Below the pieces are notes generated by a model. It was not told the DNA's origin, made no database searches, and saw only the letters and a program-made list of their open reading frames with translations. A stretch of DNA of 64,000 nucleotides from assembly GCA_963752815.1 (NCBI GenBank), contig CAVVZI010000021.1, positions 186,001-250,000 of the forward strand, read 5' to 3'. Within the stretch, counting starts at the first letter, position 1. Every line of letters begins with the position of its first letter. Below, in pieces: positions 26,532 through 34,829 of the stretch. The stretch comes from Sva-07 sp963752815 (lineage in GTDB: Bacteria; Actinomycetota; Acidimicrobiia; Acidimicrobiales; Ilumatobacteraceae). The translations under genes were made by a program, and so were the position numbers.

Positions 26532-27014
26532 ATGAGCACTGCTCCGAAATCAAAGGCGAATCAGCAGAACGGCGAGCCGTCGGCGGGACGATTCTCTGCT
26601 GAGGAGCGCGCCGCGATGAAGGAACGGGCGGCCGAACTGAAGGCCGAAGGCCGCCGTGCGAGCGCGGCCGAGAAGACGGCGGCCGAAGAGGCGGCAGTGC
26701 TGGCGAAGATCGCCGAGATGCCGCAGCCCGACCGCGCCACGGCCGAGCGTCTGCACACCATCGTGACCGACGCCGCTCCGGAGCTGTCGCCGAAGCTCTA
26801 CTACGGCCAGCCCGGCTGGGCGAAAGCCGGCAAGGTCATCGTCTTCTTCCGCAGCGGCCTCATGGACAAAGCGCGCTACTCGACGTTGGGATTCAGCGTC
26901 CAAGCCACACTCGACGAGAAGGGCGGACTGTGGCCAACCTCGTACGCCCTGGAACAGCTGACCGACGACAGCGCGAAGACCATCGCCAAGCTCGTCAAGA
27001 AGGCTGTGCGCTGA
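26532..27014 (+). CDS. DUF1801 (YdhG-like) protein
   Basis: 160 residues. A charged Lys/Ala/Glu-rich N-terminal helix of about 65 residues precedes the DUF1801 core, seen in AERLHTIVTDAAPELSPKLYYGQPGWAKAGKVIVFF and the following KARYSTLGFS. Family members include a possible iron chaperone; the role here is unknown. A GAGGAGGACGAACGAC precedes the ATG. Confidence 0.75.
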   Translation: MSTAPKSKANQQNGEPSAGRFSAEERAAMKERAAELKAEGRRASAAEKTAAEEAAVLAKIAEMPQPDRATAERLHTIVTDAAPELSPKLYYGQPGWAKAGKVIVFFRSGLMDKARYSTLGFSVQATLDEKGGLWPTSYALEQLTDDSAKTIAKLVKKAVR

Positions 27015-27059
27015 ATTCGATTCGATGCGCCGGCGTCGAGTCACGTACGCCTGCGCACC

Positions 27060-27455
27060 TCACCGCACGGGGGGCGGCGGTGGCAGGTCTGCTCGCAGAG
27101 GTGGGGGGAAGCCGACTGGATCACTGAGCGATTGTCCGTCACGTGTCACGTGGGACGTCCAGTCGCGACCGTCGAAGTACCGGTGATCGAATCGTCCATA
27201 GGGGTCGGGGGCCCACTGGCCCGGAACCGAAGGCGCCGTCGGACGGTCTCCCGCGAAGGCAACTTGTCGTTGGAATTCGGCTTCCTTGTCGGCAGAGCGT
27301 GGAAGCACCGCAATGATGATCCAGCCGATGAATCCCAGGAGAAGCCCGAGCACGAACCCGGTTCCGCCCTTTCCCTTGGAGCTGCCGATCAATGCTCCGA
27401 CGCCGCCGCCGATTGCAACCCACGCAAGGAGGTAGATCTCTGATCCATTGTCCAT
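27060..27455 (-). CDS. Small membrane protein with DUF2510 domain
   Basis: 131 residues. Two N-terminal hydrophobic segments (LLAWVAIGGGVGALIGSSKG and GFVLGLLLGFIGWIIIAVLP), then PGQWAPDPYGRFDHRYFDGRDWTSHV, a DUF2510 module with its aromatic pattern, and a proline tail. DUF2510 is frequent in actinobacterial membrane proteins; its role is unclear. It converges on the DUF1801 gene. Confidence 0.75.
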   Translation of the reverse strand: MDNGSEIYLLAWVAIGGGVGALIGSSKGKGGTGFVLGLLLGFIGWIIIAVLPRSADKEAEFQRQVAFAGDRPTAPSVPGQWAPDPYGRFDHRYFDGRDWTSHVTRDGQSLSDPVGFPPPLRADLPPPPPVR

Positions 27456-27519
27456 CGCGGCAAATGTACTGTCGCGACTTTGCGAATCTTGGGGCTGACG
27501 CGAGTCGAAGGGTCCGCCG

Positions 27520-27789
27520 ATGGGCAAGCCTGGCTCCATGCCGTGGCTCGTCATCTCGATCGTTCTCTCGGTGGTGCTCACCGTGGTGCTCAACCTGTGG
27601 CTCCGGGCGTTCCCCGACGCCGGTCGCCGCGCCGCTCGCGCCATCGAGAGACACACGTCGCCGACTGCCGAAGGGACCCGGACGGACGATCGGCGGGTCC
27701 GGGTGTGGGTGCCGTGGAAGGCGATGATCGTCGGCTCCGTGATTCTCACGATCGCGGTGAACCTCGTGTTCTGGATCGCCCGAGGCTGA
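27520..27789 (+). CDS. Small two-segment membrane protein
   Basis: 89 residues with membrane segments at both ends (PWLVISIVLSVVLTVVLNLWL and MIVGSVILTIAVNLVFWIA) and a basic middle (RRAARAIERHT). No family recognised; it lies 22 bases from the convergent fasciclin gene. Confidence rests on the clean membrane pattern and codon use. Confidence 0.6.
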   Translation: MGKPGSMPWLVISIVLSVVLTVVLNLWLRAFPDAGRRAARAIERHTSPTAEGTRTDDRRVRVWVPWKAMIVGSVILTIAVNLVFWIARG

Positions 27790-27811
27790 CCGCTCCGACC
27801 CTCCGTCGGCA

Positions 27812-28462
27812 TCAGCCGGCCGGCTGCGACTCCGTGCTGCTGACGATTGGTCCGGGTGCGGGGAGGAGGAGACGAGGCATCACGAAAACGGTCCCGTTGC
27901 GAACGGGAATCCGGTCGAGAACGTCGGCGCCGTCGAAGGCCGCGATCGTGTCGACGGCCGCTCCATCGACGTCGAGCACGGCGCCGTTCAACGTCCGCCA
28001 GGACTGATTCGTCGATGGATCGGCGACGATGTGGTAGCGAAGGATCGCCTCGAGCAACCGTGCGTCGTCCATCAGGGAGGCGTACTCGATGCCGATGTCC
28101 GTGCCACTCGCTGCGAACGCCGAATTGATCGGCGCGAGCAGGACGAAGTTGTCGAGATCGTCGATGACGTTGTCGAGACCGGAGCGTTCGAGTGCGACGG
28201 TCAACGCGACGAACCGGTCCTGCGCGAGCAGCTCGTACCAAGTCGGCAACGTGGGCGCCGCGTCGGGTTCCGTCGATTCGGTGACGGCCGGTGTTTCGCC
28301 GGATCCGGTCGGGGCGGCTGCGGCGGCGGGCGAGCCGCCATCGATCGACCCTGCGGATGAACAACCGGCCGCTGCCAGGCCGACCGAGGCCAACGCGACG
28401 ATGGCGATTGCGCGGCGAGTCCGATCACGGCCGGTCACGGGGTGCGGGCCAGGTGTCGTCAT
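27812..28462 (-). CDS. Fasciclin-domain lipoprotein
   Basis: 216 residues. A basic start and hydrophobic stretch end in LAAAGC, a lipobox with acylated Cys at residue 34. A Ser/Ala/Pro/Thr linker is followed by a fasciclin domain: FVALTVALERSGLDNVI, FVLLAPINSAFAA, LLEAILRYHIV and RNGTVFVMPRLLLP. Such lipoproteins sit on the outer face of the membrane and mediate adhesion or matrix contacts. Confidence 0.85.
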   Translation of the reverse strand: MTTPGPHPVTGRDRTRRAIAIVALASVGLAAAGCSSAGSIDGGSPAAAAAPTGSGETPAVTESTEPDAAPTLPTWYELLAQDRFVALTVALERSGLDNVIDDLDNFVLLAPINSAFAASGTDIGIEYASLMDDARLLEAILRYHIVADPSTNQSWRTLNGAVLDVDGAAVDTIAAFDGADVLDRIPVRNGTVFVMPRLLLPAPGPIVSSTESQPAG

Positions 28463-28542
28463 CGCCCTTCCGGTTCCCCGTGCAGGGAGGATTCAACCGT
28501 TGAATCCTTCGGACGTTCGGGAGTGATCTTTCGGTCAGGTGG

Positions 28543-28986
28543 TCAGCGGCCGGCGGTGGGCAGGCGCCGGGCCAGGACCGGCACGATGATGGCGGCGGCG
28601 GTCAGGTGGATCGACACCAGGACGATCCGGCTGGCGGCGTCGAACGACATCACGAAATCGGGGACGACCGACAGCGCGGTCAGGGCGACCGTGATGCGCA
28701 CGAACGTGGACCGGGGATGGGCGGCCCGGCGGCACTGCCTGGCGATGAGGAGCCCGAGCAGGGCGCCGAGCAGTGTCATCTGGGCGAAGCCCGGCAGCGG
28801 GATCGCTTCACCGTCGATCTCGAACGACACGCCGGCGGCGTGGGCGATGGCCGCGATGGCCGTGGTGACGGCGGCGGCAACGGCACCGCTGGCGAGCGCC
28901 GGCCGCCACAGCGGACGGGTCCCGTCAACGGTGGTGCTCGTGGTGACGGGGGTGGTGGTGAGTGTGGTGGTGAGTGCGGTGGTCAT
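28543..28986 (-). CDS. DUF6069 membrane protein
   Basis: 147 residues. A Thr-rich N-terminus (TTALTTTLTTTPVTTSTT) precedes four hydrophobic segments (ASGAVAAAVTTAIAAIAHAAG, FAQMTLLGALLGLLIAR, ITVALTALSVVPDF, IVLVSIHLTAAAIIVPVLA), the DUF6069 pattern. It lies downstream of the ECF42 sigma and DGPF genes on the same strand and is probably part of that regulon; function unknown. Confidence 0.7.
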   Translation of the reverse strand: MTTALTTTLTTTPVTTSTTVDGTRPLWRPALASGAVAAAVTTAIAAIAHAAGVSFEIDGEAIPLPGFAQMTLLGALLGLLIARQCRRAAHPRSTFVRITVALTALSVVPDFVMSFDAASRIVLVSIHLTAAAIIVPVLARRLPTAGR

Positions 28987-29093
28987 TGGTCGATCTCCCT
29001 GATCACGGTGCCGGTACTTCCGGCCTCACCACCACAACGAACGGCCTTCGCCGGATCGACACGGTCGCCTGAGAAATCACGGCGATCTCGCGG

Positions 29094-30347
29094 TCAGTCG
29101 CCGGTGACGGCCGCTCGCCGATCGACGAGGAAGCGACGTTCGGCCTGGTTCGTGGTGAGCTCGAGTGCTCGTTCGTACGCAGCCACGGCATCGGCCGGGC
29201 GGCCGGCACGGGCGAGGAGGTCGGCGCGCGCCGCGTGGTACGGCTGGTAGTCGGCGAGTTGCGTGGCGTCGATCGCCTCGAGTTCGGCGACGCCGTCGGG
29301 CGCCCCGCGCAGCTCGCCGACGGCGATCGCCCGGTTCATCGCCACCACCGGGTTCGGGCGTTGGGCGTGGAGCAGGTCGTACAGGGCGACGATCTGGCTC
29401 CAGTCGGTGCTCGCAGCATTCGGGGCATCGGCGTGGACGGCGGCGATCGCGGCCTGGATCTGGAACGGCCCCGGCTGGTTGCGCCGCAGGCAGGCGCGGA
29501 CGAGTTCGTGGCCCTCGCTGATCAGTGTCCGATCCCAACGTGACCGATCCTGGTCGGCGAGACGCACGAGCGAGCCGTCGGCGTCCAGCCGCGCCGGGCG
29601 CCTGGCGTCGGTCAACAGCATGAGGGCGAGCAGGCCGACCGCCTCGGGCTCGTCCGGCATCAGCTCGACGAGCACGCGGCCGAGGCGGATCGCCTCGGCC
29701 GACAGGTCCGTCCGCACCAACTCGTCGCCGGATGTCGCCCGGTGCCCCTCGGTGAAGACGAGGTACACGGCGACCATCACCCCGTGCAGCCGGTCGGGCA
29801 GTTCGGCGGCACGCGGGATCCGGTAGGGGGCGTGGTTGTCGCGCAGCTTGCGCTTGGCGCGCACGATGCGCTGGGCCATCGTCGTCTCGGGCACGAGGAA
29901 CGCACGGGCGAGTTCGGGCGTCTCGAGGCCGCCGAGCAGGCGCAGCGTCAGCGCGACCTGGGCGTCGAGCGCGAGCGCGGGGTGGCAGCACAGGAACATC
30001 AGCCGCAGCTGGTCGTCGGGCACGACGTCGACGAGGGCATCGAGATCGCGGAGCTCCGCTTGGTCGTCGGGTTCCATGTCAGGGATCTCGAGTCGTTGGG
30101 CGGCGAGGTGCCGTTGGGTGCGGGTCGACTCGCGCCGCAGGCGGTCGATCGCCCGATTGCGGGCGGTGGTCGTGATCCAGGCGCCCGGGTTCGGTGGCAC
30201 GCCCGTCTCCGGCCAGCGCTCGGCCGCGATCGCGAACGCTTCGGCCACGGCGTCCTCGGCAAGGTCGACGTCGCCGAGGACACGGATCAGCGTCGCCGTG
30301 CAGCGGCCGACCTCGCGCCGGAAGATGGCGGGCAGATCCTCGCTCAC
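29094..30347 (-). CDS. ECF42-type sigma factor with C-terminal TPR extension
   Basis: 417 residues. Region 2 is LAEDAVAEAFAIAAERWPETGVPPNPGAWITTTARNRAIDRLRR; DDQLRLMFLCCHPAL and LARAFLVPETTMAQRIVRAKRKLR form the linker and region 4. The long TPR-like C-terminal part (GRAPDG-type repeats; LPDRLHGVMVAVYLVFTEGH) is the mark of group ECF42, which is controlled without an anti-sigma factor, partly through that extension. Its partner DGPF protein is next, 21 bases away. GTG start; a 14-bp direct repeat surrounds it. Confidence 0.85.
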   Translation of the reverse strand: MSEDLPAIFRREVGRCTATLIRVLGDVDLAEDAVAEAFAIAAERWPETGVPPNPGAWITTTARNRAIDRLRRESTRTQRHLAAQRLEIPDMEPDDQAELRDLDALVDVVPDDQLRLMFLCCHPALALDAQVALTLRLLGGLETPELARAFLVPETTMAQRIVRAKRKLRDNHAPYRIPRAAELPDRLHGVMVAVYLVFTEGHRATSGDELVRTDLSAEAIRLGRVLVELMPDEPEAVGLLALMLLTDARRPARLDADGSLVRLADQDRSRWDRTLISEGHELVRACLRRNQPGPFQIQAAIAAVHADAPNAASTDWSQIVALYDLLHAQRPNPVVAMNRAIAVGELRGAPDGVAELEAIDATQLADYQPYHAARADLLARAGRPADAVAAYERALELTTNQAERRFLVDRRAAVTGD

Positions 30348-30368
30348 ATCTCCTCGCTCACATCTGGT

Positions 30369-30722
30369 TCAGCCTTGGATCGGACGGAGCTCGATGGGGC
30401 GTTCGCACGCCGCGGCGGCCTTGCCGGCCCACTCCCGGGCGGCAGTGAGGTCGGCGACCTCGATCACCCAGAAGCCGCCCATCTGCTCCTTCGACTCGGC
30501 GTAGGGGCCATCGGTCATCGACGTCTCGCCCGCGTTCGCGCGCACCACGGTGGCCGAGTCGACCGGCTCGAGGCCGCCGGCGAACACCCAGATGCCGCGC
30601 TCGGCCATCTCCTCGTTGAGCACATCGATCTGGTGGTCCGTGCGCATGACGTCGGGACTGGTGCGGTCGAGTTCGCTGTCGTACTCGTCATCGAACCAGA
30701 CGCACATGAGGTACTGCGGCAT
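30369..30722 (-). CDS. DGPF/YCII-related protein
   Basis: 117 residues. MPQYLMCVWFDDE and the signature DGPYAESKEQMGGFWVIEV are typical of the DGPF (YCII-like) family encoded with ECF42 sigma factors. The ATG has AGGAGA ten bases upstream. These proteins are of unknown activity but widely co-regulated with ECF42. It is the first gene of the sigma-DUF6069 set. Confidence 0.85.
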   Translation of the reverse strand: MPQYLMCVWFDDEYDSELDRTSPDVMRTDHQIDVLNEEMAERGIWVFAGGLEPVDSATVVRANAGETSMTDGPYAESKEQMGGFWVIEVADLTAAREWAGKAAAACERPIELRPIQG

Positions 30723-30853
30723 GTCGGGTGTCTCCTGTGGGGTTCTCTGGATGGTCGATCGGCACCTGATCAACGAACGGGCCCGGTCGAATCGACACGG
30801 CTACACGGGATTTCATTCTCCACGCCGGAGCGCTTCGATCGTCGATCGCCGAG

Positions 30854-33800
30854 TCACACCAGCAGGCCGTGCCGGGCCGCATAGGCGGTGGCCTCGGCGC
30901 GGTTCGCGGTGCCCGTCTTCTGCAGCACGGAACGGACGTGGTTGGCCACCGTGTTGCCACTGATGAACAGCCGCTCGCCGATCTCGCGATTGGAGTGGCC
31001 CTGCGCCACGAGACGCAACACCTCGACCTCCCGCGACGAAAGCTTGTCGGGCAACGATGCTGCGCGCGTCTCGCCGGCCGGGCTCCGCATCGCCGCGAGC
31101 TCCCGCGAGCAGCGGCGCTGCAGATCCTCCATGCCCACCTGCACCGCGAGCTCCTCGGCCTCGCGCAGCAACGCATATTGCGGCGCCAGTGCAACGGCCC
31201 AGTCGTGCGCGATCCGGGCCCGCCACACCGGCGACTGGGTCACCACGGCCAGTTCCATCGCCGCCGTGAAGTGTTGTTCCGCGTCGGCGCGCCGGCCGAG
31301 CAGCGCGGCCAGGTTGCCGCGCAGCCGATCGGCGGGTCCGAGGTTCACCGTGAAGCCCACCTGCATCGTCTGGCGCGCGAAGGCGTCGAGCTCGAGGTAC
31401 AGCACGTCGGCGCGCTCGCGGTCGGCCAGCGCCGTGCACACCTCGGAGAGATAGGTGAGGCTTCCGGGCCACGTGGCGTCGCGCGGTACCGCTGCGAAAC
31501 CGTCGGACGACAGCGTCTCGAATTCCCGACGCGCCTCCTCGAACATGCCGACGTCGGCGAAGAGCGCCGTGAGGCCTGGCCGCCACACCGTCGGGTCGGT
31601 CTGCAACGCGGCGGCAACTCGCATCGCCGGCACCACTTCCTCGAGCCGGCCCTGCTCGCGGCGGATGGCATACATCTGCACTCCGTACACGCCGGCGCCG
31701 AACTCGGTGCGCGCCGCGGCGGCGAAAGCCATCGCCCGCTCGGCCAGTTCCTCCGCCTCGTCGAGGCGTCCGTCGATCAAGGCGAACATCACGTCGAAGG
31801 CGATCGACTGGTACCGGTAGAGCACGAACTGGCCCCGCTCGGCTGCCTCGCGCAGCTCCGGCAGGCCGTCTCGCGCCTCGGCCACCCGCCCCAATCGCAT
31901 CAGGCCACGCACGTACGACCCGCGGGCATAGCAGTAGACCCACGGGTCGTTGTGCGCCAACGCCAGCTCGCACACTTCGGTGGCCAGCGCGAGGTAGACG
32001 AACGGGTCCTCCTCGTAGATCATTGCGCACTGCAGGGCGGACATGATGACCGTCGGCTCGTCGTGGCGGCGCGCCGCGATCAGGCTGGCCTCGCCCATCG
32101 GCTTGGCCTCGTCCACCCGTCCGGCGAGCGCGAGCGCCAATCCCAGCGATGCCTGCACCCGGGCCCGCAGCGCGCTGTCCTCCGCGCCCACCAGCTCGAG
32201 CGCCTCCGACATGATGCGCACCGACTCGTCACCGGGCAGCCCCGGCATCTGCACGGCGAAGTCGAAACCCACGGCGGCCTGCACCGCCTGCTCCACCAGC
32301 CCTCGTTCGCGCGCCGCCCGGAAGGCTTGCTGGAACACCTGCATCGCCTGCTGGTTGTCGCCCTTGCGGCACAGTGCCGACCCGAGTTCGAGCTCGAGAT
32401 CGATCGCCTCGGTCGAGTCGCCGGGGCTCAGCGCCAGCGCCGATTCGAGGTGGGCGATCGCCTCGTCGTAGGCCACCGATCGCATCGCCTGCGCGGCGGC
32501 ACGCCGGGCGTAATAGACGGCCTTCGCCGGCCCCGCGACGGACGCCGCCGCGGTGAAGTGACGCGCCAGTTCGGCGAGCACCGGCCGCCGATCGCCCTCG
32601 AACACCGACTCGAAGGCCAGTGCCAGCCGATGGTGCAGGCGAATCCGTGCCCCGGCGCGCACCGTCTGCGCCACGCTGTCGCGCACGATGGCGTGGACGA
32701 ATTCGTAGGTCGGCAGCGACCCGCCCACCTCCACGAGCAGCCTCGCGTCGACCAGCTCTTCGACGCCGGCGTCGAGCGCGTCGGGCGCGAGGTCGCTCGC
32801 CGCGGTCACGACGCGCAGCGGCAGCCGCTGACCGCCGATCGCCATCAGCTCCACCACGTGACGCGCGGGAGCCGACAGCGTCACCAGCCGCGCTGATTCC
32901 ACCTCGCGCACGCTCTCCGGCACGCCATCGCCGTCGGCGTCGCTGCGCACCGTCCAGCGGCCGCCCTCGCAGGCGACCCGGCCGGACGAGATCAGTTGGC
33001 GCCACAGTTCGCCCAGATAGAAGGCGTTGCCACCCGTGCGCGCGGCCAGTGAATGGGCGACGAGGCGCAGGTCGCGATCGAGGTCGTGTCCCACCATGGT
33101 GGCCACGAAGTCCTCGACGCTCGACGGGTCGAGGCCCGACAGCGAGATCCGTCGGGCGGAGTTCGTGCGGCGCAATTCGGCCAGCAGCATGGCGAGCGAG
33201 TCGGGTATCTCGGCAGCGGTGTCCCGAAACGTCGCCAACAGCAGCAGCGGCAGTTCGGTGCTCGACCGGGTGAGGTGCCGAAGGAGCGCGAGCGTCGGCT
33301 GGCCGGCCCAGTGCAGATCGTCGATCAGCACGACGACCGGACGTCCCGCCGCCGCCACGTCGAGCATCGCGTCGACCGCGGTGAAGAAGCGGTACCGCTC
33401 GGTGTCCGGGTCGGCGCCCGGCGTGCGCTGCAGTCCCGGGATCCGTCGCTCGATCTGCGGCAGGAGCACGGCCATCTCGGTGAACTGCTCACGGTGGTGC
33501 ACGAGCAGTTCGTCGGGCATTGCCCGCAACAGATGGTCGAGCGCGACGACGAACGGCTGATAGGGCACGGCCAGCTCGGCGTCGCACGCGCCGTACGCCA
33601 CGGCCGCACCCTGCCCGCTGGCCCACCGGGCGAATTCGACGGCCAGGCGGGTCTTGCCCGCACCGGCTTCGCCCCCGATCAGCACCGCTTGGGGGGCTCC
33701 GGCACTCGCCGCGGTCCAGGCCTCGAGCAAGGTCGCCCACTCGCCACTGCGACCGACGAACGGCGCGCTGCTCGCCACCGCCAACGCCGACGGCAGTGCG

Positions 33801-34333
33801 ACGGCGAACGGCTCGGCCGGTGACGTCCGCTCGATCGGCTTCCAGTCGACCTCGTACGCCTCGATCGGCTCGGCGAGACCCCTCACCGGCAGCGGGTCGA
33901 GAGCCCGGAACTGCGCGCCCGATCGGTCACCGGCCAGCTGATGGACGAGCGCGCTCGCCACGATCTGTCCGGGCGCCGCAGCCGACTGCAGCCGCGCGGC
34001 CACGACCACCGGCAAGCCGTAGCAGTCACCGTCCTCCCAGCTGACGTCACCCACGCCCAACCCGATCCTCACCTGCAGCACCGGCGAGCCGCCGGCGACA
34101 TGCTGCTGCACGGCGATCGCCGCCAACACCGCATCGGTCGAAGCGTCGAATGCCGCCATGATCCCGTCGCCCGCCGTCTTCACCACCGTGCCGTGGTGGT
34201 CGGTGACGATCCCGTGCAGGCGCCGTTCATGGTCGCGGAACAGCGCGTCGGCTGCTGTTTCCCCAAGTTCGGTTCGCAGCGACGTCGACTCCACCGCGTC
34301 GGTGAAGAGGATCGTCGACGTGGTCGTCGGCAC
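30854..34333 (-). CDS. Class III cyclase-AAA ATPase-LuxR regulator
   Basis: 1159 residues, intact. Residues 6-165 are a class III cyclase domain (ILFTDAVESTSL; VKTAGDGIMAAF). From about 195 the ATPase has FVGRSGEW and the P-loop GGEAGAGKTRLAVEF, with VVVLIDDLHWAG as Walker B. A long TPR-like region follows. The last 65 residues are a LuxR helix-turn-helix: LSSREVEVLRLVAQGHSNREIGERLFISGNTVANHVRSVLQKTG. It is probably a transcription regulator that senses a ligand or nucleotide. A perfect palindrome lies 32-47 bases upstream. Confidence 0.9.
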   Translation of the reverse strand: MPTTTSTILFTDAVESTSLRTELGETAADALFRDHERRLHGIVTDHHGTVVKTAGDGIMAAFDASTDAVLAAIAVQQHVAGGSPVLQVRIGLGVGDVSWEDGDCYGLPVVVAARLQSAAAPGQIVASALVHQLAGDRSGAQFRALDPLPVRGLAEPIEAYEVDWKPIERTSPAEPFAVALPSALAVASSAPFVGRSGEWATLLEAWTAASAGAPQAVLIGGEAGAGKTRLAVEFARWASGQGAAVAYGACDAELAVPYQPFVVALDHLLRAMPDELLVHHREQFTEMAVLLPQIERRIPGLQRTPGADPDTERYRFFTAVDAMLDVAAAGRPVVVLIDDLHWAGQPTLALLRHLTRSSTELPLLLLATFRDTAAEIPDSLAMLLAELRRTNSARRISLSGLDPSSVEDFVATMVGHDLDRDLRLVAHSLAARTGGNAFYLGELWRQLISSGRVACEGGRWTVRSDADGDGVPESVREVESARLVTLSAPARHVVELMAIGGQRLPLRVVTAASDLAPDALDAGVEELVDARLLVEVGGSLPTYEFVHAIVRDSVAQTVRAGARIRLHHRLALAFESVFEGDRRPVLAELARHFTAAASVAGPAKAVYYARRAAAQAMRSVAYDEAIAHLESALALSPGDSTEAIDLELELGSALCRKGDNQQAMQVFQQAFRAARERGLVEQAVQAAVGFDFAVQMPGLPGDESVRIMSEALELVGAEDSALRARVQASLGLALALAGRVDEAKPMGEASLIAARRHDEPTVIMSALQCAMIYEEDPFVYLALATEVCELALAHNDPWVYCYARGSYVRGLMRLGRVAEARDGLPELREAAERGQFVLYRYQSIAFDVMFALIDGRLDEAEELAERAMAFAAAARTEFGAGVYGVQMYAIRREQGRLEEVVPAMRVAAALQTDPTVWRPGLTALFADVGMFEEARREFETLSSDGFAAVPRDATWPGSLTYLSEVCTALADRERADVLYLELDAFARQTMQVGFTVNLGPADRLRGNLAALLGRRADAEQHFTAAMELAVVTQSPVWRARIAHDWAVALAPQYALLREAEELAVQVGMEDLQRRCSRELAAMRSPAGETRAASLPDKLSSREVEVLRLVAQGHSNREIGERLFISGNTVANHVRSVLQKTGTANRAEATAYAARHGLLV

Positions 34334-34364
34334 GCCTGCCCCTTTCTCCTGAGAGAAGGCCCAC

Positions 34365-34380
34365 TAGTCAGGGCTGACTA
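34365..34380. promoter_or_regulatory. Palindrome TAGTCAG-GG-CTGACTA
   Basis: Perfect 7-bp arms around GG, 32 bases upstream of the cyclase-LuxR start. A likely operator, perhaps autoregulatory. A second imperfect dyad, ATGACC-N6-GGTCAT, lies at 34420-34437 nearer the divergent DUF4242 gene. Confidence 0.45.
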
Positions 34381-34494
34381 CCTCATTGTGACTCGCCGAG
34401 GAGCGCGAGGGAACTCTAAATGACCCGAACCGGTCATGACACGCGGGCGCAACGGCTTTACGGTGGTCAACGTCCGGACAGCAAAAGGAGAGCC

Positions 34495-34749
34495 ATGAGC
34501 TTGTTCGTCATCGAGCGACAATTCGCCGACATCCTCGACGTGGCCGGTCTCGACCACGAGGGAATCAAGGCGGTCAACGACGACGTCGGCATCCGCTGGC
34601 TCTACTCCTTCCTCTCAGCGGACAAGAAGAAGACCTACTGCCTGTACGAAGCGCCCAGCGCCGAGGCCATTCGCGAGGCCGCGGCACGACTGGGCATCCC
34701 CGCCGACGAGATCGTCCCCGTGGAGCAATTCGGCCCGGCACCCGTCTGA
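34495..34749 (+). CDS. DUF4242 protein
   Basis: 84 residues. MSLFVIERQFADI at the start and WLYSFLSADKKKTYCLYEAPSAEAIREAAARLGIPADEIVPVEQ are typical of DUF4242, a small ferredoxin-like fold whose characterised member binds nickel. Upstream AAGGAG is well placed. Divergent from the large cyclase-LuxR regulator, which may control it. Confidence 0.8.
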   Translation: MSLFVIERQFADILDVAGLDHEGIKAVNDDVGIRWLYSFLSADKKKTYCLYEAPSAEAIREAAARLGIPADEIVPVEQFGPAPV

Positions 34750-34753
34750 CACG

Positions 34754-34772
34754 CGGCCGGATCCACCGGCCG
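34754..34772 (+). terminator. Short GC hairpin after DUF4242 gene
   Basis: CGGCCGG, loop ATCCA, CCGGCCG; 5 bases after the stop. A weak terminator or processing hairpin with no T-run. The following 50 bases carry ACATCACACCC twice. Confidence 0.4.
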
Positions 34773-34829
34773 ACATCACACCCTCAGCATCACAACCGAA
34801 CATCACACCCCTGAAAGGGGCTCACCACC

